DNA of 64,000 nucleotides from Sinorhizobium meliloti 4H41 (lineage in GTDB: Bacteria > Pseudomonadota > Alphaproteobacteria > Rhizobiales > Rhizobiaceae). The stretch's first letter is position 1. The number at the start of each line of letters is the position of its first letter. Under the pieces are notes generated by a model that was given only the letters and a program-made list of their open reading frames with translations, was not told where the DNA came from and did no database searches. A program made the position numbers and the translations under genes. Shown here piece after piece: positions 26,279 to 37,199 of this stretch. The stretch covers positions 34,272 through 98,271 of the forward strand of contig NZ_AQWP01000017.1 of assembly GCF_000375585.1 (NCBI RefSeq). Reading direction: 5' to 3'.

Positions 26279-26607
26279 ACCACCTGAACCGGCTGGACAC
26301 ACGCAGGACCACCCACTCCTTGCAGCATCGCATCTTGCATTCGAAAGCAAGTGGCCGCGCTGCTGCAGGGGGCGCGGCACCGCAGGACGTTCGACGCGAC
26401 GCCTGCGGCCGGCGTCGACGGGCATCGGAGTATCCCATCGGCCTGATTTGCAGTGACAAACCCGCTTCCCTATTTGCCGCAGCCCCGCTAGCATGAGAAA
26501 GAGAAGCAATTTCAAGTTGCGCCGTTCGAAGTGAAGGGGTGGCTTGAGCCGAGATAGATGGTGTGATCCACGCGACGCGTGCGGGGTCCGCTTGAGGGGA
26601 GCATTGC
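26279..26607. other. Intergenic region between RTX protease and RND operon
   Basis: No gene or clear terminator is supported in these 329 bases. There is a loose inverted repeat around 26322-26370 (GCAGCATCG and CGCGCTGCTGC), and the leader of the RND operon lies at the right end, with GAGGGGAGC before the ATG at 26608. Confidence 0.4.
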
Positions 26608-27726
26608 ATGCGTATTTCGAGAATTCTGGCTGCCGGTCTGACTTGCGGACTGCTCGCCGGCAGCGTCGTGGCGCAAAATGCGAATGCGCAACAGCCGCCT
26701 CCCTCGGTTACCGTCGCGCCGGCCGCGGTCATGGACCTGCGCGAAAGCGTCGACCTGACCGGCAAGGTCGTCGCTGTTCAGAAGGTGGACATCCGCGCCC
26801 GCGTGTCCGGATTTCTCGAGAAGGTCAATTTCGAGGATGGGCAGAAGGTCTCGGCGGGAACGGTCCTTTACCAAGTGGAAGACGGTGCCTATCGCGCCGC
26901 GCTGCAGGAGATCGACGGTTCGATCGCGGCAGCGGAGGCTCAACGGGACCTCGCCGTTCTCGAACGTGACCGTGCCCAGCGGTTGATCTCCACCAATACG
27001 GTCGCGCAGGCGACGCTCGACACTGCGAATGCGCAACTGAAGAAGGCCGAGGCCGATATACTGCGCCTCAAGGGCAGTAAGCAGAATGCCGAGCTCAATC
27101 TTTCCTACACGAAAATCCTCGCGCCGTTCGACGGCGTCGTCGGCCTGACCAGCGTCGATGTCGGCGCACTCGTCACGCCGGACAGCGGAGCGCTCGTGAC
27201 GCTGACGCGTCTCGACCCGATCTATGTCGAGTTTCCTGTCGCGACGTCCCTTTATTTCTCCTACCGCGAGCGCGTCGAAAAAGGTGAGATGTCGGCTGGC
27301 GCCAATGTCAGCATCACGCTTCCGAACGGTACCGATTACCCGGAGAAAGGCACAATAGACTTCGTCGCGAGCACGGTCTCGCAAGGGACGGACACCGTTA
27401 CGGTTCGCGCCGAGTTTCCCAATCCCGGCGGGACGCTTCTCGACGGGACGCTCGTCAGGGTCGTTCTCGAGCAGTCCGATCCCCAGGACGTGCTGGCCGT
27501 ACCGCAGCAGGCGGTCCAGCGCGACCAGCAGGGCGCCTTCGTCATGGTGGTCGACGCCAACTCCAAGGTCGAGCTTCGCCGCGTCGACGTCAGCCGCTCC
27601 AGCCGCGGCCAGGCGGTCGTCGCCAAGGGACTGAAGGAGGGAGAAAACGTCATAACCGAGGGTGTGGGCAAGGTCCGGCCGGGCATCGTGGTGGACGCCG
27701 TCGCCGCAACCACGACGGGTGGCTGA
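26608..27726 (+). CDS. RND efflux periplasmic adaptor subunit (AcrA-like)
   Basis: A 372-residue membrane fusion protein with a signal peptide ending near VVAQNANAQ. The split lipoyl motif (VDIRARVSGFLEKVNFEDGQ and NLSYTKILAPFDGVVGLTSV) flanks a coiled-coil hairpin, then a beta-barrel. It links the inner-membrane RND pump to a TolC-type outer membrane channel not encoded here. It is followed after three bases by the pump gene, so the two form an operon. Export substrates (antibiotics, flavonoids or dyes) cannot be told from sequence. Confidence 0.93.
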   Translation: MRISRILAAGLTCGLLAGSVVAQNANAQQPPPSVTVAPAAVMDLRESVDLTGKVVAVQKVDIRARVSGFLEKVNFEDGQKVSAGTVLYQVEDGAYRAALQEIDGSIAAAEAQRDLAVLERDRAQRLISTNTVAQATLDTANAQLKKAEADILRLKGSKQNAELNLSYTKILAPFDGVVGLTSVDVGALVTPDSGALVTLTRLDPIYVEFPVATSLYFSYRERVEKGEMSAGANVSITLPNGTDYPEKGTIDFVASTVSQGTDTVTVRAEFPNPGGTLLDGTLVRVVLEQSDPQDVLAVPQQAVQRDQQGAFVMVVDANSKVELRRVDVSRSSRGQAVVAKGLKEGENVITEGVGKVRPGIVVDAVAATTTGG

Positions 27727-27729
27727 GCC

Positions 27730-30700
27730 ATGATCTCCGGGATCTTCATCGATCGTCCGCGCTTTGCCGCGGTCATTTCCATCGTGCTCACGCTCGCGGG
27801 GTTGATCGCCCTGACGAGGCTGCCGATTGCACAGTTCCCCGATATCGTCCCGCCGCAGGTCAGCGTGACCGCGAGCTATCCCGGCGCAGGCGCCGACGTG
27901 GTCGAGGCCACCGTCGCTCAGCCGTTGGAAAGCAAGGTCGTCGGCGTCGACAACATGCTCTACATGAAATCGACGAGCGGCGCCGACGGGACCTATTCGC
28001 TGACGGTGACCTTTGCGGTCGGCACCGATCCGGATATCGCCACCGTCAACGTGCAGAACCGCGTCGCGCTTGCCGAGCCGGTGCTGCCGGCCGAAGTCAA
28101 GCAGAGCGGCGTCAGCGTCAAGAAGCAGTCATCCTCGCTCATGCAGGTGATCGCCATCCACGGCGAGAATGACGAGTTCGACAATCTGTTCCTCTCGAAC
28201 TACGCCACGATCAACGTGCTCGACACGATCAAGCGCGTGCCGGGGGTCGGCGACGCGACGCTCTTCGGCGCCCAGGACTATTCGATGCGGATCGTCCTCG
28301 ACATCGATCGGCTGACCAATCTGGGGCTGACGCCGACGGATGTGGTCAACGCCCTCAAGACCCAGAACGTCCAGGCGGCGATCGGCCGCATCGGCGCGCA
28401 GCCGATGACCGACGATCCGCTGTTCCAGCTGAACATACAGACGCAGGGCCGGCTCACCGACCCCGCCCAGTTCGAGGACGTCGTGCTTCGGGCAGAGGCG
28501 GACGGGTCCTTCGTGCGCATCCGCGACGTCGCGCGCGTCGAACTGGGTTCTGTGACCTCCGACTCAACCGCCCGCATCAACGGCAAGCCCGTGGCGATGA
28601 TCGGCACCTATCAGGCGCCGGGCGCCAATGCGCTCGCCGCCACGGAGGGCGTGCAGCAGGCGATGGAGCGCCTGGCCCAGGCCTTCCCGGAGGGGCTCAC
28701 CTATACGGTCTCCTACGACACGTCCGATTTCGTCGAGGCGAGCGTGGAGAATGTCGAGCACACCCTGTTCGAAGCCTTCGCACTCGTCATCGTCGTCGTC
28801 TTCCTCTTTCTCGGCAATTGGCGCGCGACACTGATTCCGCTCATCGCCGTCCCGGTGGCGCTCGTCGGCACCTTCGCCGTGATCCTGGCGATGGGCTTTT
28901 CGCTCAACACGGTTTCGCTTCTGGCGCTGGTGCTCGCCATCGGCATCGTCGTCGACGATGCGATCGTGGTGGTGGAAAACGTCGAGCGCGTCATGGAGGA
29001 AAACCCCGGCATGAGCGCGGCGCAGGCCGCGCGCCTCGCCATGGGGGAAATCACCGGGGCGATCGTCGCCATCACGCTCGTGCTGCTTTCGGTATTCGTA
29101 CCGGTGGCATTCATTCCTGGCCTGAGCGGGCAGCTCTTCCAGCAGTTCGCCGTCGCCGTCTCGGTGTCGATGGTCATTTCCGCGATCAATGCACTGACCC
29201 TCAGCCCGGCCCTCTGCGCGATCCTCCTGAAGCCCCATCACGGGCCGAAGCGCGGCGTCCTCGGATGGATTTCGCGGGGTATCGACCGTACCCGCAACGG
29301 CTATGCGCATGTCGCAGGCGGCATTGCGCGCAGGGCCGTCATCGGCTTGGTCCTCCTTGCCGTTGCGATCGGCGCCAGCGGCTGGCTGTTCCGGATCGTG
29401 CCTACCGGGTTCCTCCCCAGCGAGGATCAAGGCGCCTTCTTTGCCGAAATCCGCCTTCCGGAAGGTGCCTCCTTCAACAGGACCGACGCCGTGGTGCGCG
29501 AGGTCGAAACAATGCTCGGCGAAATCGAGGGCGTGGCGAACGTCACGACCGTCACCGGCTACAGTTTCCTCGACGGAATCGCCAAATCCAGCAGCGCGTT
29601 CGCGATCGTGACCATGAAGCCCTTCGCCGAACGCCAGAGCGAAAGCGCATCTGTCAATGCCGCGATCGGCACGGTGATGGCCAAGGGTGCGGCAATCCGC
29701 AATGCCCAGGTTTTCGCCTTCAACCTGCCGCCCATTATCGGTCTCGGCACCGGCTCCGGCTTCGAGTATCAGCTGCTTGACCTCCAGGGCCGATCGCCGG
29801 CCGAGCTTGCCGCGACGGCAGGCGGATTGATGGTGGCCGCCAACCAGAACCCGCAGCTCGGACCTACATTCAGCACCTATTCGGCCAGCTCGCCGCAGCT
29901 TTATCTGGATCTCGACCGCGATCGCCTGCAGGCGCTCGGGGTCTCTGTGAGCGATCTTTTCGCGACGCTGCAGGGCACGCTCGGATCCTATTACGTCAAC
30001 GACTTCAATCTTTTCGGCCGGAGCTGGAAAGTCACCATGCAGGCGGCCGAAGCGGATCGCGATGCGGTCGACGACATCTCCCGGCTTCATGTACGCAATG
30101 CCGCGGGCGATATGGTCCCGGTGGCCTCGGTCGCGCGCGTGGACTACATCGTCGGGCCGCAATCGATCGTGCGGTACAACAATTACCGCTCCATCACGCT
30201 CAACGGCCAGCCGGCGCCGGGCGTCTCCTCGGGTGAGGCGCTGGCCGCAATGGAACAGGTCTCCGCCGCCACGCTGCCGCCGGGCTACAGCTTCGAGTGG
30301 ACGGGGACGGCACTGCAGGAACTCGAAGCCGCGGGCCAGACGACGGTGATCCTCGCACTGGCCCTCTTCTTCGCCTATCTCTTCCTCGTGGCTCTTTACG
30401 AAAGCTGGACGATCCCCATACCGGTTCTGCTTTCGGTCTCCGTCGGCGTAGCAGGCGCGCTCGTCGCCGTGCTGCTGGCAGGGCTCTCCTTCGACATCTA
30501 TGCCCAGATCGGCCTCGTCGTGCTGATCGCGCTCGCGTCCAAGAACGCGATCCTGATCGTCGAATTCGCCAAGTTCCAGCGGGAGAAGGGGGTGCCGATC
30601 GTCGATGCCGCCGTGGAGGGCGCGCGTACCCGTTTCCGTGCGGTGATGATGACCAGCTTCGCCTTCATCATGGGGCTGATCCCGCTCGTCACGGCCGAGG

Positions 30701-30945
30701 GCGCCGGCATGCTCAGCCGCCGTGCCGTCGGTACGGGGGTTGCCGGGGGCATGCTCGCCGCATCGCTCCTCGGTATCTTCATCATTCCGGCGCTCTATGT
30801 CGTATTCCAGTGGCTGCGCGAGAGGGGGCACAAGCTCGCCGGCCTGTCGTCACACACGGCAGGCGATGCGGCAGAAGATGCCAGGAACCAAGAGGGAGCC
30901 GAACCGGCTCAGCCCGCCGGACACGACCGGGGCGCTGCCGGCTGA
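27730..30945 (+). CDS. RND efflux transporter permease (HAE1/AcrB-like)
   Basis: A 1071-residue pump with the HAE1 layout: a first helix at residues 8-28, a large periplasmic porter domain, six helices including the proton relay segment [20 protein letters not shown] (two adjacent aspartates), a second porter domain, and [19 protein letters not shown] in the second helix set. It exports hydrophobic compounds by proton antiport as a trimer. The C-terminal tail (about 40 residues, rich in alanine and glutamate) is longer than in E. coli AcrB. The gene is convergent with the polysaccharide locus. Confidence 0.95.
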   Translation: MISGIFIDRPRFAAVISIVLTLAGLIALTRLPIAQFPDIVPPQVSVTASYPGAGADVVEATVAQPLESKVVGVDNMLYMKSTSGADGTYSLTVTFAVGTDPDIATVNVQNRVALAEPVLPAEVKQSGVSVKKQSSSLMQVIAIHGENDEFDNLFLSNYATINVLDTIKRVPGVGDATLFGAQDYSMRIVLDIDRLTNLGLTPTDVVNALKTQNVQAAIGRIGAQPMTDDPLFQLNIQTQGRLTDPAQFEDVVLRAEADGSFVRIRDVARVELGSVTSDSTARINGKPVAMIGTYQAPGANALAATEGVQQAMERLAQAFPEGLTYTVSYDTSDFVEASVENVEHTLFEAFALVIVVVFLFLGNWRATLIPLIAVPVALVGTFAVILAMGFSLNTVSLLALVLAIGIVVDDAIVVVENVERVMEENPGMSAAQAARLAMGEITGAIVAITLVLLSVFVPVAFIPGLSGQLFQQFAVAVSVSMVISAINALTLSPALCAILLKPHHGPKRGVLGWISRGIDRTRNGYAHVAGGIARRAVIGLVLLAVAIGASGWLFRIVPTGFLPSEDQGAFFAEIRLPEGASFNRTDAVVREVETMLGEIEGVANVTTVTGYSFLDGIAKSSSAFAIVTMKPFAERQSESASVNAAIGTVMAKGAAIRNAQVFAFNLPPIIGLGTGSGFEYQLLDLQGRSPAELAATAGGLMVAANQNPQLGPTFSTYSASSPQLYLDLDRDRLQALGVSVSDLFATLQGTLGSYYVNDFNLFGRSWKVTMQAAEADRDAVDDISRLHVRNAAGDMVPVASVARVDYIVGPQSIVRYNNYRSITLNGQPAPGVSSGEALAAMEQVSAATLPPGYSFEWTGTALQELEAAGQTTVILALALFFAYLFLVALYESWTIPIPVLLSVSVGVAGALVAVLLAGLSFDIYAQIGLVVLIALASKNAILIVEFAKFQREKGVPIVDAAVEGARTRFRAVMMTSFAFIMGLIPLVTAEGAGMLSRRAVGTGVAGGMLAASLLGIFIIPALYVVFQWLRERGHKLAGLSSHTAGDAAEDARNQEGAEPAQPAGHDRGAAG

Positions 30946-30947
30946 GC

Positions 30948-33107
30948 CTACATCTCCACCAGAAAATAGGGAGTGGGCCCATAGGGCGTGTCGTTCGAGA
31001 GGCGGAAGGCGACGCGCCCGCTGCCGATGTCGACGGGCGGATAGACGGTGCCGTCCAGGCCTACCGGTGACACGCTCCATCTGGCAGCGGTTCGTGCCAG
31101 TTCGAGATCGACATAGCCCTTCCGGATTCTCACCGGCAGCGCGCCGAAACTCTCGATCACCTTCTCTTCGCTGTCGCGAAAGACCATGCCGGTGTTCTGC
31201 GCATCGGTTGCAAAGATCAAAAGCAGGCGCCGGCTTTCGGAAAGCGTGCCTTCAACGTCGATAGCCGAAAGCGCCACGAGACCGTTTCCGTCCGCCTGTC
31301 CGATGCGCATGAGACCGAGATCGATCGGTTCACGCAGAGAGGAGAAGGCTGCCGCTTCCGTAGCGGGCGTAGAAACACGGAGCTGCCCTGCCCGGCGGTC
31401 GAGCAGGACCTGACCTGTATCGCTTTCGTAAAATCCGCTTGTGGTATCGGTGCGATTTTCAGTCGTGAGAATGTGTTCGTCGCGGAGTGCGGCAAGGATT
31501 GTTCCGGCGTCCCGGTCGCGTGGTTGCGTGACGCCGCTTTCTCCACCGGACGGGTCTGCCCGCAGCAGGCCGATGCGCCCGACCAGCGCCAGATCGGTCA
31601 ATCGCTCCGGCTCGCGGGCCTGCATGTCCTCGCCGAGATCCTCCTCGCCGCGAATTGGGAAGGGGATCGTGATGGCGGAGGTCGTCACGTCGCCGCGACG
31701 AAAGACGAGTGCGCTGAGCGTCTCGCCGGCACGCGCCACGGGATCGAGCGCAATCGCATAGGGAAGCATCGCCTTCTTGTGCGGAAACGGTTCGCCATAG
31801 GCGAGCGCGATCGGCCCGTGGCCGTGACGGCAAAGCACGTCCCAGCCCTGGAGTGCAGCGTAGGCCGGCATTGTCAGGCCCGCCTCGTAGCGATAGCGGT
31901 TCCAGAAGAGATGGTCGTATTCGCTGACGATGAACGGCTTTCCGAGCCACCGCGCCGCGGCGATCATGCGCATGTAGTTGGCGCCGTCTGCAAGCGAACT
32001 TGCCTGCGTCAAAGCGCTTCCTGCAGAATAACCCCCGACCCAATCGTGATAGGTGTTCATGGTCACGGCGTCGAGATCGCGCCGGCTGAGCGCCGTCTGC
32101 ACCGTCGGCCAATTGTTGTAGGTGCTGATCAGGCCGCGATAGCCCAAATCGCGCAGGATCTGGCTCATGCGTGCGGCGGAGGCGCGCTCGGTCTCGACGA
32201 AGAAGGCCTGAAGATCGCGCATCCGCGGACCGTCTGCGTAGCGATTGGCGGGAAGCCTCACCGATGCCGTTTCGACCCGCTCGTCGGCACCGAGATCTCC
32301 CCAGGCGCTCGCGAGCGCTTCCGTCGTGCCGTAGCGTGCCGAAAGCCAGCGGTTGAATGGTTCCGCCAGCGCCTCGTCATAGGCGGGCTTTTCGGGCCGC
32401 TCACGCACGACGCTGTCGAACTCCATGCCGTTTTCATTGGCAAGGATCACCAGCGCGAGCGCGTCGTCGCGGATGGTCGCCGTCCCCGTATAGGGATTGA
32501 CGCTCGCGAGAAACGTCTCCTGCAGCTTGCTCCAGTGCGCAACGGCCTCTTCGTCGAGATGCAGCCGGAGCTTGAGATCGCCGTTTGCATCCCATCGGTC
32601 GTCGTGGCCGCCGTAGGCGCCGCGCGGAGACGAAAGTCCATCGATGATCCAGTAGATGCCGTTGCGCTTCAGCGTCGCCAGCAGGTAGTGGACACGATCC
32701 AGCGTCTCCGGATCGAAATCGAAATCCTTCTGCCTGCCGAACATAAGGCTGGCATCGACGAAATGGAACCGGGCGATGTTGTATCCGTGCATCGCAAGCT
32801 GGCGGGCGTAACGCTCGGCGCTGTCATGGTCCGGAAAGCCGCCGGAAGCCGGACTCCAGGCGAGCGACGCGCATAGCATTCTGACCGGCTGTTCCGGCGC
32901 CCTGGCAAAGGCCAGCCGGCCATCCGGACCTGCAACGAGGCGGCTGTCCGCGTCGATCGAAGCGTTCGGCAGCAAGGACGAGAAATCGAGCGGACTGCCG
33001 GCGCGGACTTCGAGAGAGACCTCGCGAACCGGCACCCATTCAGAGGCACTTGCGGCCGGGGACAGCCACGTGCAAAGCAGCGCCGCCGCGAGCGATGGCC
33101 TCCTCAT
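30948..33107 (-). CDS. Exported glycoside hydrolase-like protein of the polysaccharide locus
   Basis: A 719-residue protein with a signal peptide (MRRPSLAAALLCTWLSPAAS). The central 400 residues look like a (beta/alpha)8 glycosidase of the GH5/GH42 type: YNIARFHFVDA, NGIYWIIDGL, VILANENGMEF (possible acid/base Glu after Asn) and GKPFIVSEYDHLFWNRY (possible nucleophile Glu). The C-terminal third is beta-rich. It is the last gene of the minus-strand polysaccharide operon and overlaps the GT2 gene by four bases, so it probably trims or degrades the polymer in the periplasm. The family assignment is tentative. Confidence 0.7.
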   Translation of the reverse strand: MRRPSLAAALLCTWLSPAASASEWVPVREVSLEVRAGSPLDFSSLLPNASIDADSRLVAGPDGRLAFARAPEQPVRMLCASLAWSPASGGFPDHDSAERYARQLAMHGYNIARFHFVDASLMFGRQKDFDFDPETLDRVHYLLATLKRNGIYWIIDGLSSPRGAYGGHDDRWDANGDLKLRLHLDEEAVAHWSKLQETFLASVNPYTGTATIRDDALALVILANENGMEFDSVVRERPEKPAYDEALAEPFNRWLSARYGTTEALASAWGDLGADERVETASVRLPANRYADGPRMRDLQAFFVETERASAARMSQILRDLGYRGLISTYNNWPTVQTALSRRDLDAVTMNTYHDWVGGYSAGSALTQASSLADGANYMRMIAAARWLGKPFIVSEYDHLFWNRYRYEAGLTMPAYAALQGWDVLCRHGHGPIALAYGEPFPHKKAMLPYAIALDPVARAGETLSALVFRRGDVTTSAITIPFPIRGEEDLGEDMQAREPERLTDLALVGRIGLLRADPSGGESGVTQPRDRDAGTILAALRDEHILTTENRTDTTSGFYESDTGQVLLDRRAGQLRVSTPATEAAAFSSLREPIDLGLMRIGQADGNGLVALSAIDVEGTLSESRRLLLIFATDAQNTGMVFRDSEEKVIESFGALPVRIRKGYVDLELARTAARWSVSPVGLDGTVYPPVDIGSGRVAFRLSNDTPYGPTPYFLVEM

Positions 33108-34147
33108 GCCGTCTTTCCGAGAACCGGTTCACGGGGAGAGGACTCCCCGAGAGGGGCCTTTGCGAGGATCGTGCTTTCGATCGGTTCGGCAGGCAGCCGC
33201 CGGCTTCGCAGGAAGCCGACAGGAAGGGCGGCCGCATGGAAGAACCAGGCGACGACCGTATAGAGGCCCATGCTGAAGCCGCCCTTTCGGAAGCTGACGG
33301 CGAGAACGGCGGCCGCGAAACTCGCGCAGACGGCGGCGAGGGCCGTGAGCGTATCGGGCAGCAGCAGGATCAGGCCGAGGCAGGCGAGCCACCAGAGATA
33401 GACGAAAGCCCAGAGTTTCAGCTCCGGCAGTTCCCGCAACAGCTGAAAGAAATAGGGCTTGCCGAGAGAAGCGCGCAGAAGCTCGCCTATCCCGTAAAGA
33501 TATTTGGTCTTCCAGCGTCGAACGAGCAGCCGGTAGGAATTGACCGTGTGGCCGAAGTGCTGCACGAAACGGCGGTCGAGCCGGTAAAGCCCCCACCCGG
33601 CACTTCTGAGGCGAATGCCGAGATCGAATTCCTCGTAGCCGTGCAGGTTGCGGTCCGAGAGGTAGCCGACGTCCTCGACGGCACTGCGCCTGTAGAGCCC
33701 GCCGCCGTTCATGCGATCGATCGGACCCGTCCGGTTCTCCGGCGCATTGCGACTGACGCGACGCGCGAATTCGAGGTTCGAGATGTGCATTTCCTCCACA
33801 TGTCCGGTAACGCCCGCCATGGCCGGATTGTCGGCCAGGAAGCGGACGGCGTCTTTGAGGAAGGCAGCATCGAGCAGCATGTCGCCGTCGATGAGACAGA
33901 CGTAATCATGGCGGGAATGCTGGAAGCCGAGCTGCGGGCCGATGCCGCAGCTCGGTCGCGCGGGCGGGGCGATCTGGGCGATGATGACGGGATACTGCGA
34001 GGCGATCTCGACCGTGCGGTCGCAGGAGCCGCTGTCGGCGATGATGACCTCGCCGCCCATGTCCTGAAGCGCTGCGAGCGCGCTCTCGACGGTTGCGGCA
34101 ATCCGCTTTTCTTCATTCAACGTCTTGATGATGATGGATATGGTCAA
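33104..34147 (-). CDS. Glycosyltransferase family 2
   Basis: About 347 residues from a TTG at 34147. The GT-A fold starts SIIIKTLNEEKRIAATVES; VIIADSGSCDRT and VCLIDGDMLLD carry the expected acidic residues, and GYEEFDLGIRLRSAGW is a typical acceptor-side motif. About three membrane segments follow near residues 245-325 (LILLLPDTLTALAAVCASFA), so it is membrane-bound. It should add one sugar to a lipid-linked repeat unit. The start is uncertain: no ATG opens the domain, and an extension would overlap the VanZ gene. It lies between the VanZ-like and glycosidase genes. Confidence 0.85.
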   Translation of the reverse strand: MTISIIIKTLNEEKRIAATVESALAALQDMGGEVIIADSGSCDRTVEIASQYPVIIAQIAPPARPSCGIGPQLGFQHSRHDYVCLIDGDMLLDAAFLKDAVRFLADNPAMAGVTGHVEEMHISNLEFARRVSRNAPENRTGPIDRMNGGGLYRRSAVEDVGYLSDRNLHGYEEFDLGIRLRSAGWGLYRLDRRFVQHFGHTVNSYRLLVRRWKTKYLYGIGELLRASLGKPYFFQLLRELPELKLWAFVYLWWLACLGLILLLPDTLTALAAVCASFAAAVLAVSFRKGGFSMGLYTVVAWFFHAAALPVGFLRSRRLPAEPIESTILAKAPLGESSPREPVLGKTA

Positions 34148-34176
34148 GAGAGCCCCCAAAATCGCGCGGCGAAGGT

Positions 34177-34566
34177 CTATCCGCGGTGGTTTGCGCTTTG
34201 GTTCATGCCCGCGATTTTCGGCTGGAACCGGTACCAAAGGCGGACAAGCAGCCAGCCGGCGCCGACGCCGCAGCCGGCCCCCGCCATTTTGACCGAAAGG
34301 TCGATCAACCGTGCATGGCGGTCGGCGGCAAGCATCTGCGTCAGTTCCAGCCCGATTGCAGCCGCGAGCATAGCCGCCAGAACGGCGAACACGTGCCGGG
34401 GATAGGCGATCGCGAACATGAGACCCGTCAGCCCGAATGCTCCGAACCGTTCAACCTGCACCGAGCTGCCCATGTGCGGGCGCAGGTCGAGCGGAGAGAG
34501 GGTCGAATAGGCAATGACGCCAAGAAGCAGCCACGCAAGAACTGATGCGATGCGCCTGACATTCAT
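34177..34566 (-). CDS. VanZ-like small membrane protein
   Basis: A 129-residue protein with about four membrane segments: VLAWLLLGVIAYSTLSPLDL at the start, FGLTGLMFAIAYPRHVFAVL, then AAAIGLELTQMLAADRHARLID and a final helix. LELTQ..ADRHARLID is the conserved VanZ family core. VanZ-like proteins commonly occur in polysaccharide clusters; their function is unclear. It overlaps the preceding glycosyltransferase gene by four bases and is separated from the GT2 gene by about 30 bases, so it belongs to this operon. Confidence 0.8.
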   Translation of the reverse strand: MNVRRIASVLAWLLLGVIAYSTLSPLDLRPHMGSSVQVERFGAFGLTGLMFAIAYPRHVFAVLAAMLAAAIGLELTQMLAADRHARLIDLSVKMAGAGCGVGAGWLLVRLWYRFQPKIAGMNQSANHRG

Positions 34567-35792
34567 TTCGTCACCGCTCGGTAGACGTCGAGCGTCTTCA
34601 GTGCCACGCTCGACCAGCTATAGACGGCTTCGACGCGCTCGGTCTGCGCGAGCACCTCTTGTTCGTCGGGGGGATTGGCGATCTTTTCGGCGATGGCAGA
34701 CGAAAGCGCGTCGACGTTCCCCAGCGGAAAATAATCGCCGGCGGGCAAACCGAGCTGCCGGTTGGCAACGATGTCGCTTGCCAGAACCGGGAGACCATGG
34801 GCCATCGCCTCCAGAAGCGCGATCGGCATGCCTTCATGGCTCGACGGCAGCACGAAGAGCGCCGCATTGGCGAAGAGTTCCGCCAGGCGATCGCCAGTCT
34901 GGAACCCCGTCAGGACGACGCCCGGCACGCGGCTGGCCAGCACCCGTAGTTCCTCTTCGTAGGCGCCCGCGAATTCCGCACCGCCCGCAAGCACGAGATC
35001 GAATCCGCTATTTTCAAGTTTTGCATATGCCTGGATGAGATCGATCTGCCGCTTCTCCGGAACAAGCCGCGCCGCAAGCAGGATATAGCGCCGTCGCAAC
35101 AGACGGAATTCGCCGAGAATGCCGGTTTCGCCGCTGGCCCGCGAAACGGTGACGCCATTCGGCACCAAAGACACTGGTACGCGATAGCGTTCGCCCATCG
35201 TGTCGGCGATATCCCTGGAAATTGCGATGCGGCCTTGCGCGAGCCGCATGCCCATGCGTTCACCCGCTCGCAACATCCTCCTGGCGAAAGCCCCCCATTT
35301 CTGTCGGTCGTAGTCGTAGCCGTGGTGGGTCACGACGACGTTCAGGCGCATCAGCCGGGCGAGCGGTACCAGGAGCGCCGGGCCGACGGCGTGGATGTGC
35401 AGGATATTGGGGCGCCGCAGCGCCGCATAGCATACACCGAGGAAGGTATGGACGATCGCCTCGAGCGCCATCATACGTGGAGACCAGAGGGGAGTGACGC
35501 GAATTCCATTCCAGGAATGCGGCGCGGGAACCGCAAGATAGCGCCGGCGTCCGACGACCTCGACATCCCAACCATGCGCGACCAGCCTGCCTGCGAGCAT
35601 CTCCACGTGCTTTTCGACGCCGCCCTGAACGTTCGGAATGCCACGAAGCCCGAGCATCATCACGCGGCGCCGCTCTGTCGGCAATGCACGATAAGCGCTT
35701 GCAGGCATGCTCGCGGTTGCCCCGCCCGGCATTGCCGAGGCATCCGGCCCTGCCGAAGGTCGATCTCGGGAAACGCCCGATCTTCTGCTCAT
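34563..35792 (-). CDS. Glycosyltransferase family 4 (GT-B)
   Basis: About 409 residues. The N-terminal domain has MMLGLRGIPNVQGGVEKHVE, a pattern common in WcaL/RfaG-type enzymes, and the C-terminal nucleotide-sugar domain has LLAARLVPEKRQIDLIQAYA and LPSSHEGMPIALLEAMAHGLPV with the E-x7-E catalytic pattern. It should transfer a sugar to a lipid-linked intermediate in the cytoplasm. The ATG at 35792 is used, but the conserved domain begins around 35660, so a later ATG is possible. It opens the promoter-proximal half of the VanZ/GT2/glycosidase segment after a 167-base gap. Confidence 0.85.
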   Translation of the reverse strand: MSRRSGVSRDRPSAGPDASAMPGGATASMPASAYRALPTERRRVMMLGLRGIPNVQGGVEKHVEMLAGRLVAHGWDVEVVGRRRYLAVPAPHSWNGIRVTPLWSPRMMALEAIVHTFLGVCYAALRRPNILHIHAVGPALLVPLARLMRLNVVVTHHGYDYDRQKWGAFARRMLRAGERMGMRLAQGRIAISRDIADTMGERYRVPVSLVPNGVTVSRASGETGILGEFRLLRRRYILLAARLVPEKRQIDLIQAYAKLENSGFDLVLAGGAEFAGAYEEELRVLASRVPGVVLTGFQTGDRLAELFANAALFVLPSSHEGMPIALLEAMAHGLPVLASDIVANRQLGLPAGDYFPLGNVDALSSAIAEKIANPPDEQEVLAQTERVEAVYSWSSVALKTLDVYRAVTK

Positions 35793-35959
35793 GGTTGTTG
35801 CGCCCCAGCGATAACCCAATTCGCATCTTTTACGAGCAGAACACTTACCATCCCGGTAAGACGGTCATTAGATTCGTAGAGGTCTGACCGAAAAACAGAC
35901 GGTGATGGGCGAGCGTTGCGAATGTGCTCGTCACAGGAATGAGGAACGGAGGAGAAGCC

Positions 35960-37189
35960 TCAGGCGACGCCGATCGTCCCATATAGATCGAGCGTCCTCT
36001 CGCGGTAGGCGGCGGCGGAGAATTCGCTCGCGACCCAGGACCGGGCGGCCGCCCCCATGCGGGCGCGTTCCGCCGGCGAAAGTGCCGCCATTTCGCGCAG
36101 GGCCCTGGCGAGGTCCCCGGCGTCCCCCGCGACCGCAAGCAGACCGGTCTCGCCTTCCCTGACCATTTCCGGAATGCCGCCGATCGCCGCGCCTATCACC
36201 GGGCGCCGGAGCGCGTAGGTTTCGAGCACGCTGATCGGCGCGTTTTCGTACCATTCCGACGGCAGCACGAGCGCGCGGGACTCGCCGATCAGCCTGTGCA
36301 GCTTCTCGCCCGAGAGATAGCCGGCGAAAGTCACGTTCGCCTTGAGCTCGGCCGCGAGGCGGCGAAGTGCTTGCTCCTCCGGACCGGTACCGGCGATGAC
36401 CAGCCGCTGGTTGGACAAAGCCGCCGCTTTGATCAGAGTCGTGAGGCCCTTTTCCGGCGCCAACCGGCCGGCAAAGGCAAAATAATCGCCCTCCGGCCAA
36501 TCACCGGAAAGAGCCGTGACATCGACGAAATTGGCGATATGAACCATCTTCTCGCGCGGCCAACCCCATTCGGCGAGCTTTTCCAGATAGAAGCGGCTTG
36601 GCACGACCAGCCTGTCCACCTTGTCGCGGTAGAGCCCGAGCAAGCGGTGCAGCACCGTTTCCGCGAGCACCACCGCGCTCAGAGGGGCGGAACCCTTCAC
36701 GCAGCGATGACGCAGGACATTGTAGACCCTGCCGCCGCGACAGTCCTCGCATACCCTGCCGTCCCGCAGCATCTTGTAGGAGGGGCAGGCGAGCTTCAGG
36801 TCGTGGACCGTCATCACCACCGGAATACCGGCGGCTTTCAGGGTCGAGAAGATCGCCGGCGACAGGTGATGATAGACATTGTGCGCGTGGGCGACCGAAG
36901 GGCGGGCGCGTTCTATGAGCCGGCCGAGATTGCGCTGCGCCTCGAGCGAATAGATGACGCTCGCCGCCTGGACGGCCTTCCGCAGGAGACCGGTTCGGCG
37001 GCCGTATTCTATCTCCGAGACGAAATAATCCGACCAGGGCGAGGATTCGTTGAGATCATGCTGCATGGCGAAGGGAACGATGTCCCAGCCGATCTCGCCG
37101 AACATGCTCATATGGTCGAAGAAGACCGCCTCCGCTCCGCCGCGGCGGTAGAAATAGTTGTTGATCGCAAGAAGGCGCTTCCCGGTCAC
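35960..37189 (-). CDS. Glycosyltransferase family 4 (GT-B)
   Basis: A 409-residue enzyme starting with GTG at 37189, with GGAGG five bases upstream, just after the deacetylase stop. RLLAINNYFYRRGGAEAVFFD opens the N-domain, a zinc-ribbon-like CPSYKMLRDGRVCEDCRGG insert lies near residue 150, and the C-domain has FAGRLAPEKGLTTLIKAA and LVLPSEWYENAPISVLETYA. The cysteine-bearing insert is seen in a subset of GT4 enzymes from exopolysaccharide clusters. It is part of the polysaccharide operon between deacetylase and the second GT4. Confidence 0.9.
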   Translation of the reverse strand: MTGKRLLAINNYFYRRGGAEAVFFDHMSMFGEIGWDIVPFAMQHDLNESSPWSDYFVSEIEYGRRTGLLRKAVQAASVIYSLEAQRNLGRLIERARPSVAHAHNVYHHLSPAIFSTLKAAGIPVVMTVHDLKLACPSYKMLRDGRVCEDCRGGRVYNVLRHRCVKGSAPLSAVVLAETVLHRLLGLYRDKVDRLVVPSRFYLEKLAEWGWPREKMVHIANFVDVTALSGDWPEGDYFAFAGRLAPEKGLTTLIKAAALSNQRLVIAGTGPEEQALRRLAAELKANVTFAGYLSGEKLHRLIGESRALVLPSEWYENAPISVLETYALRRPVIGAAIGGIPEMVREGETGLLAVAGDAGDLARALREMAALSPAERARMGAAARSWVASEFSAAAYRERTLDLYGTIGVA

Positions 37190-37199
37190 CAGAGCCTCC

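Noticed and set aside
28564..30831. 755-residue open frame antisense to the RND pump gene
   Set aside because: Same reason: a GC-driven shadow frame with no domain or ribosome site.
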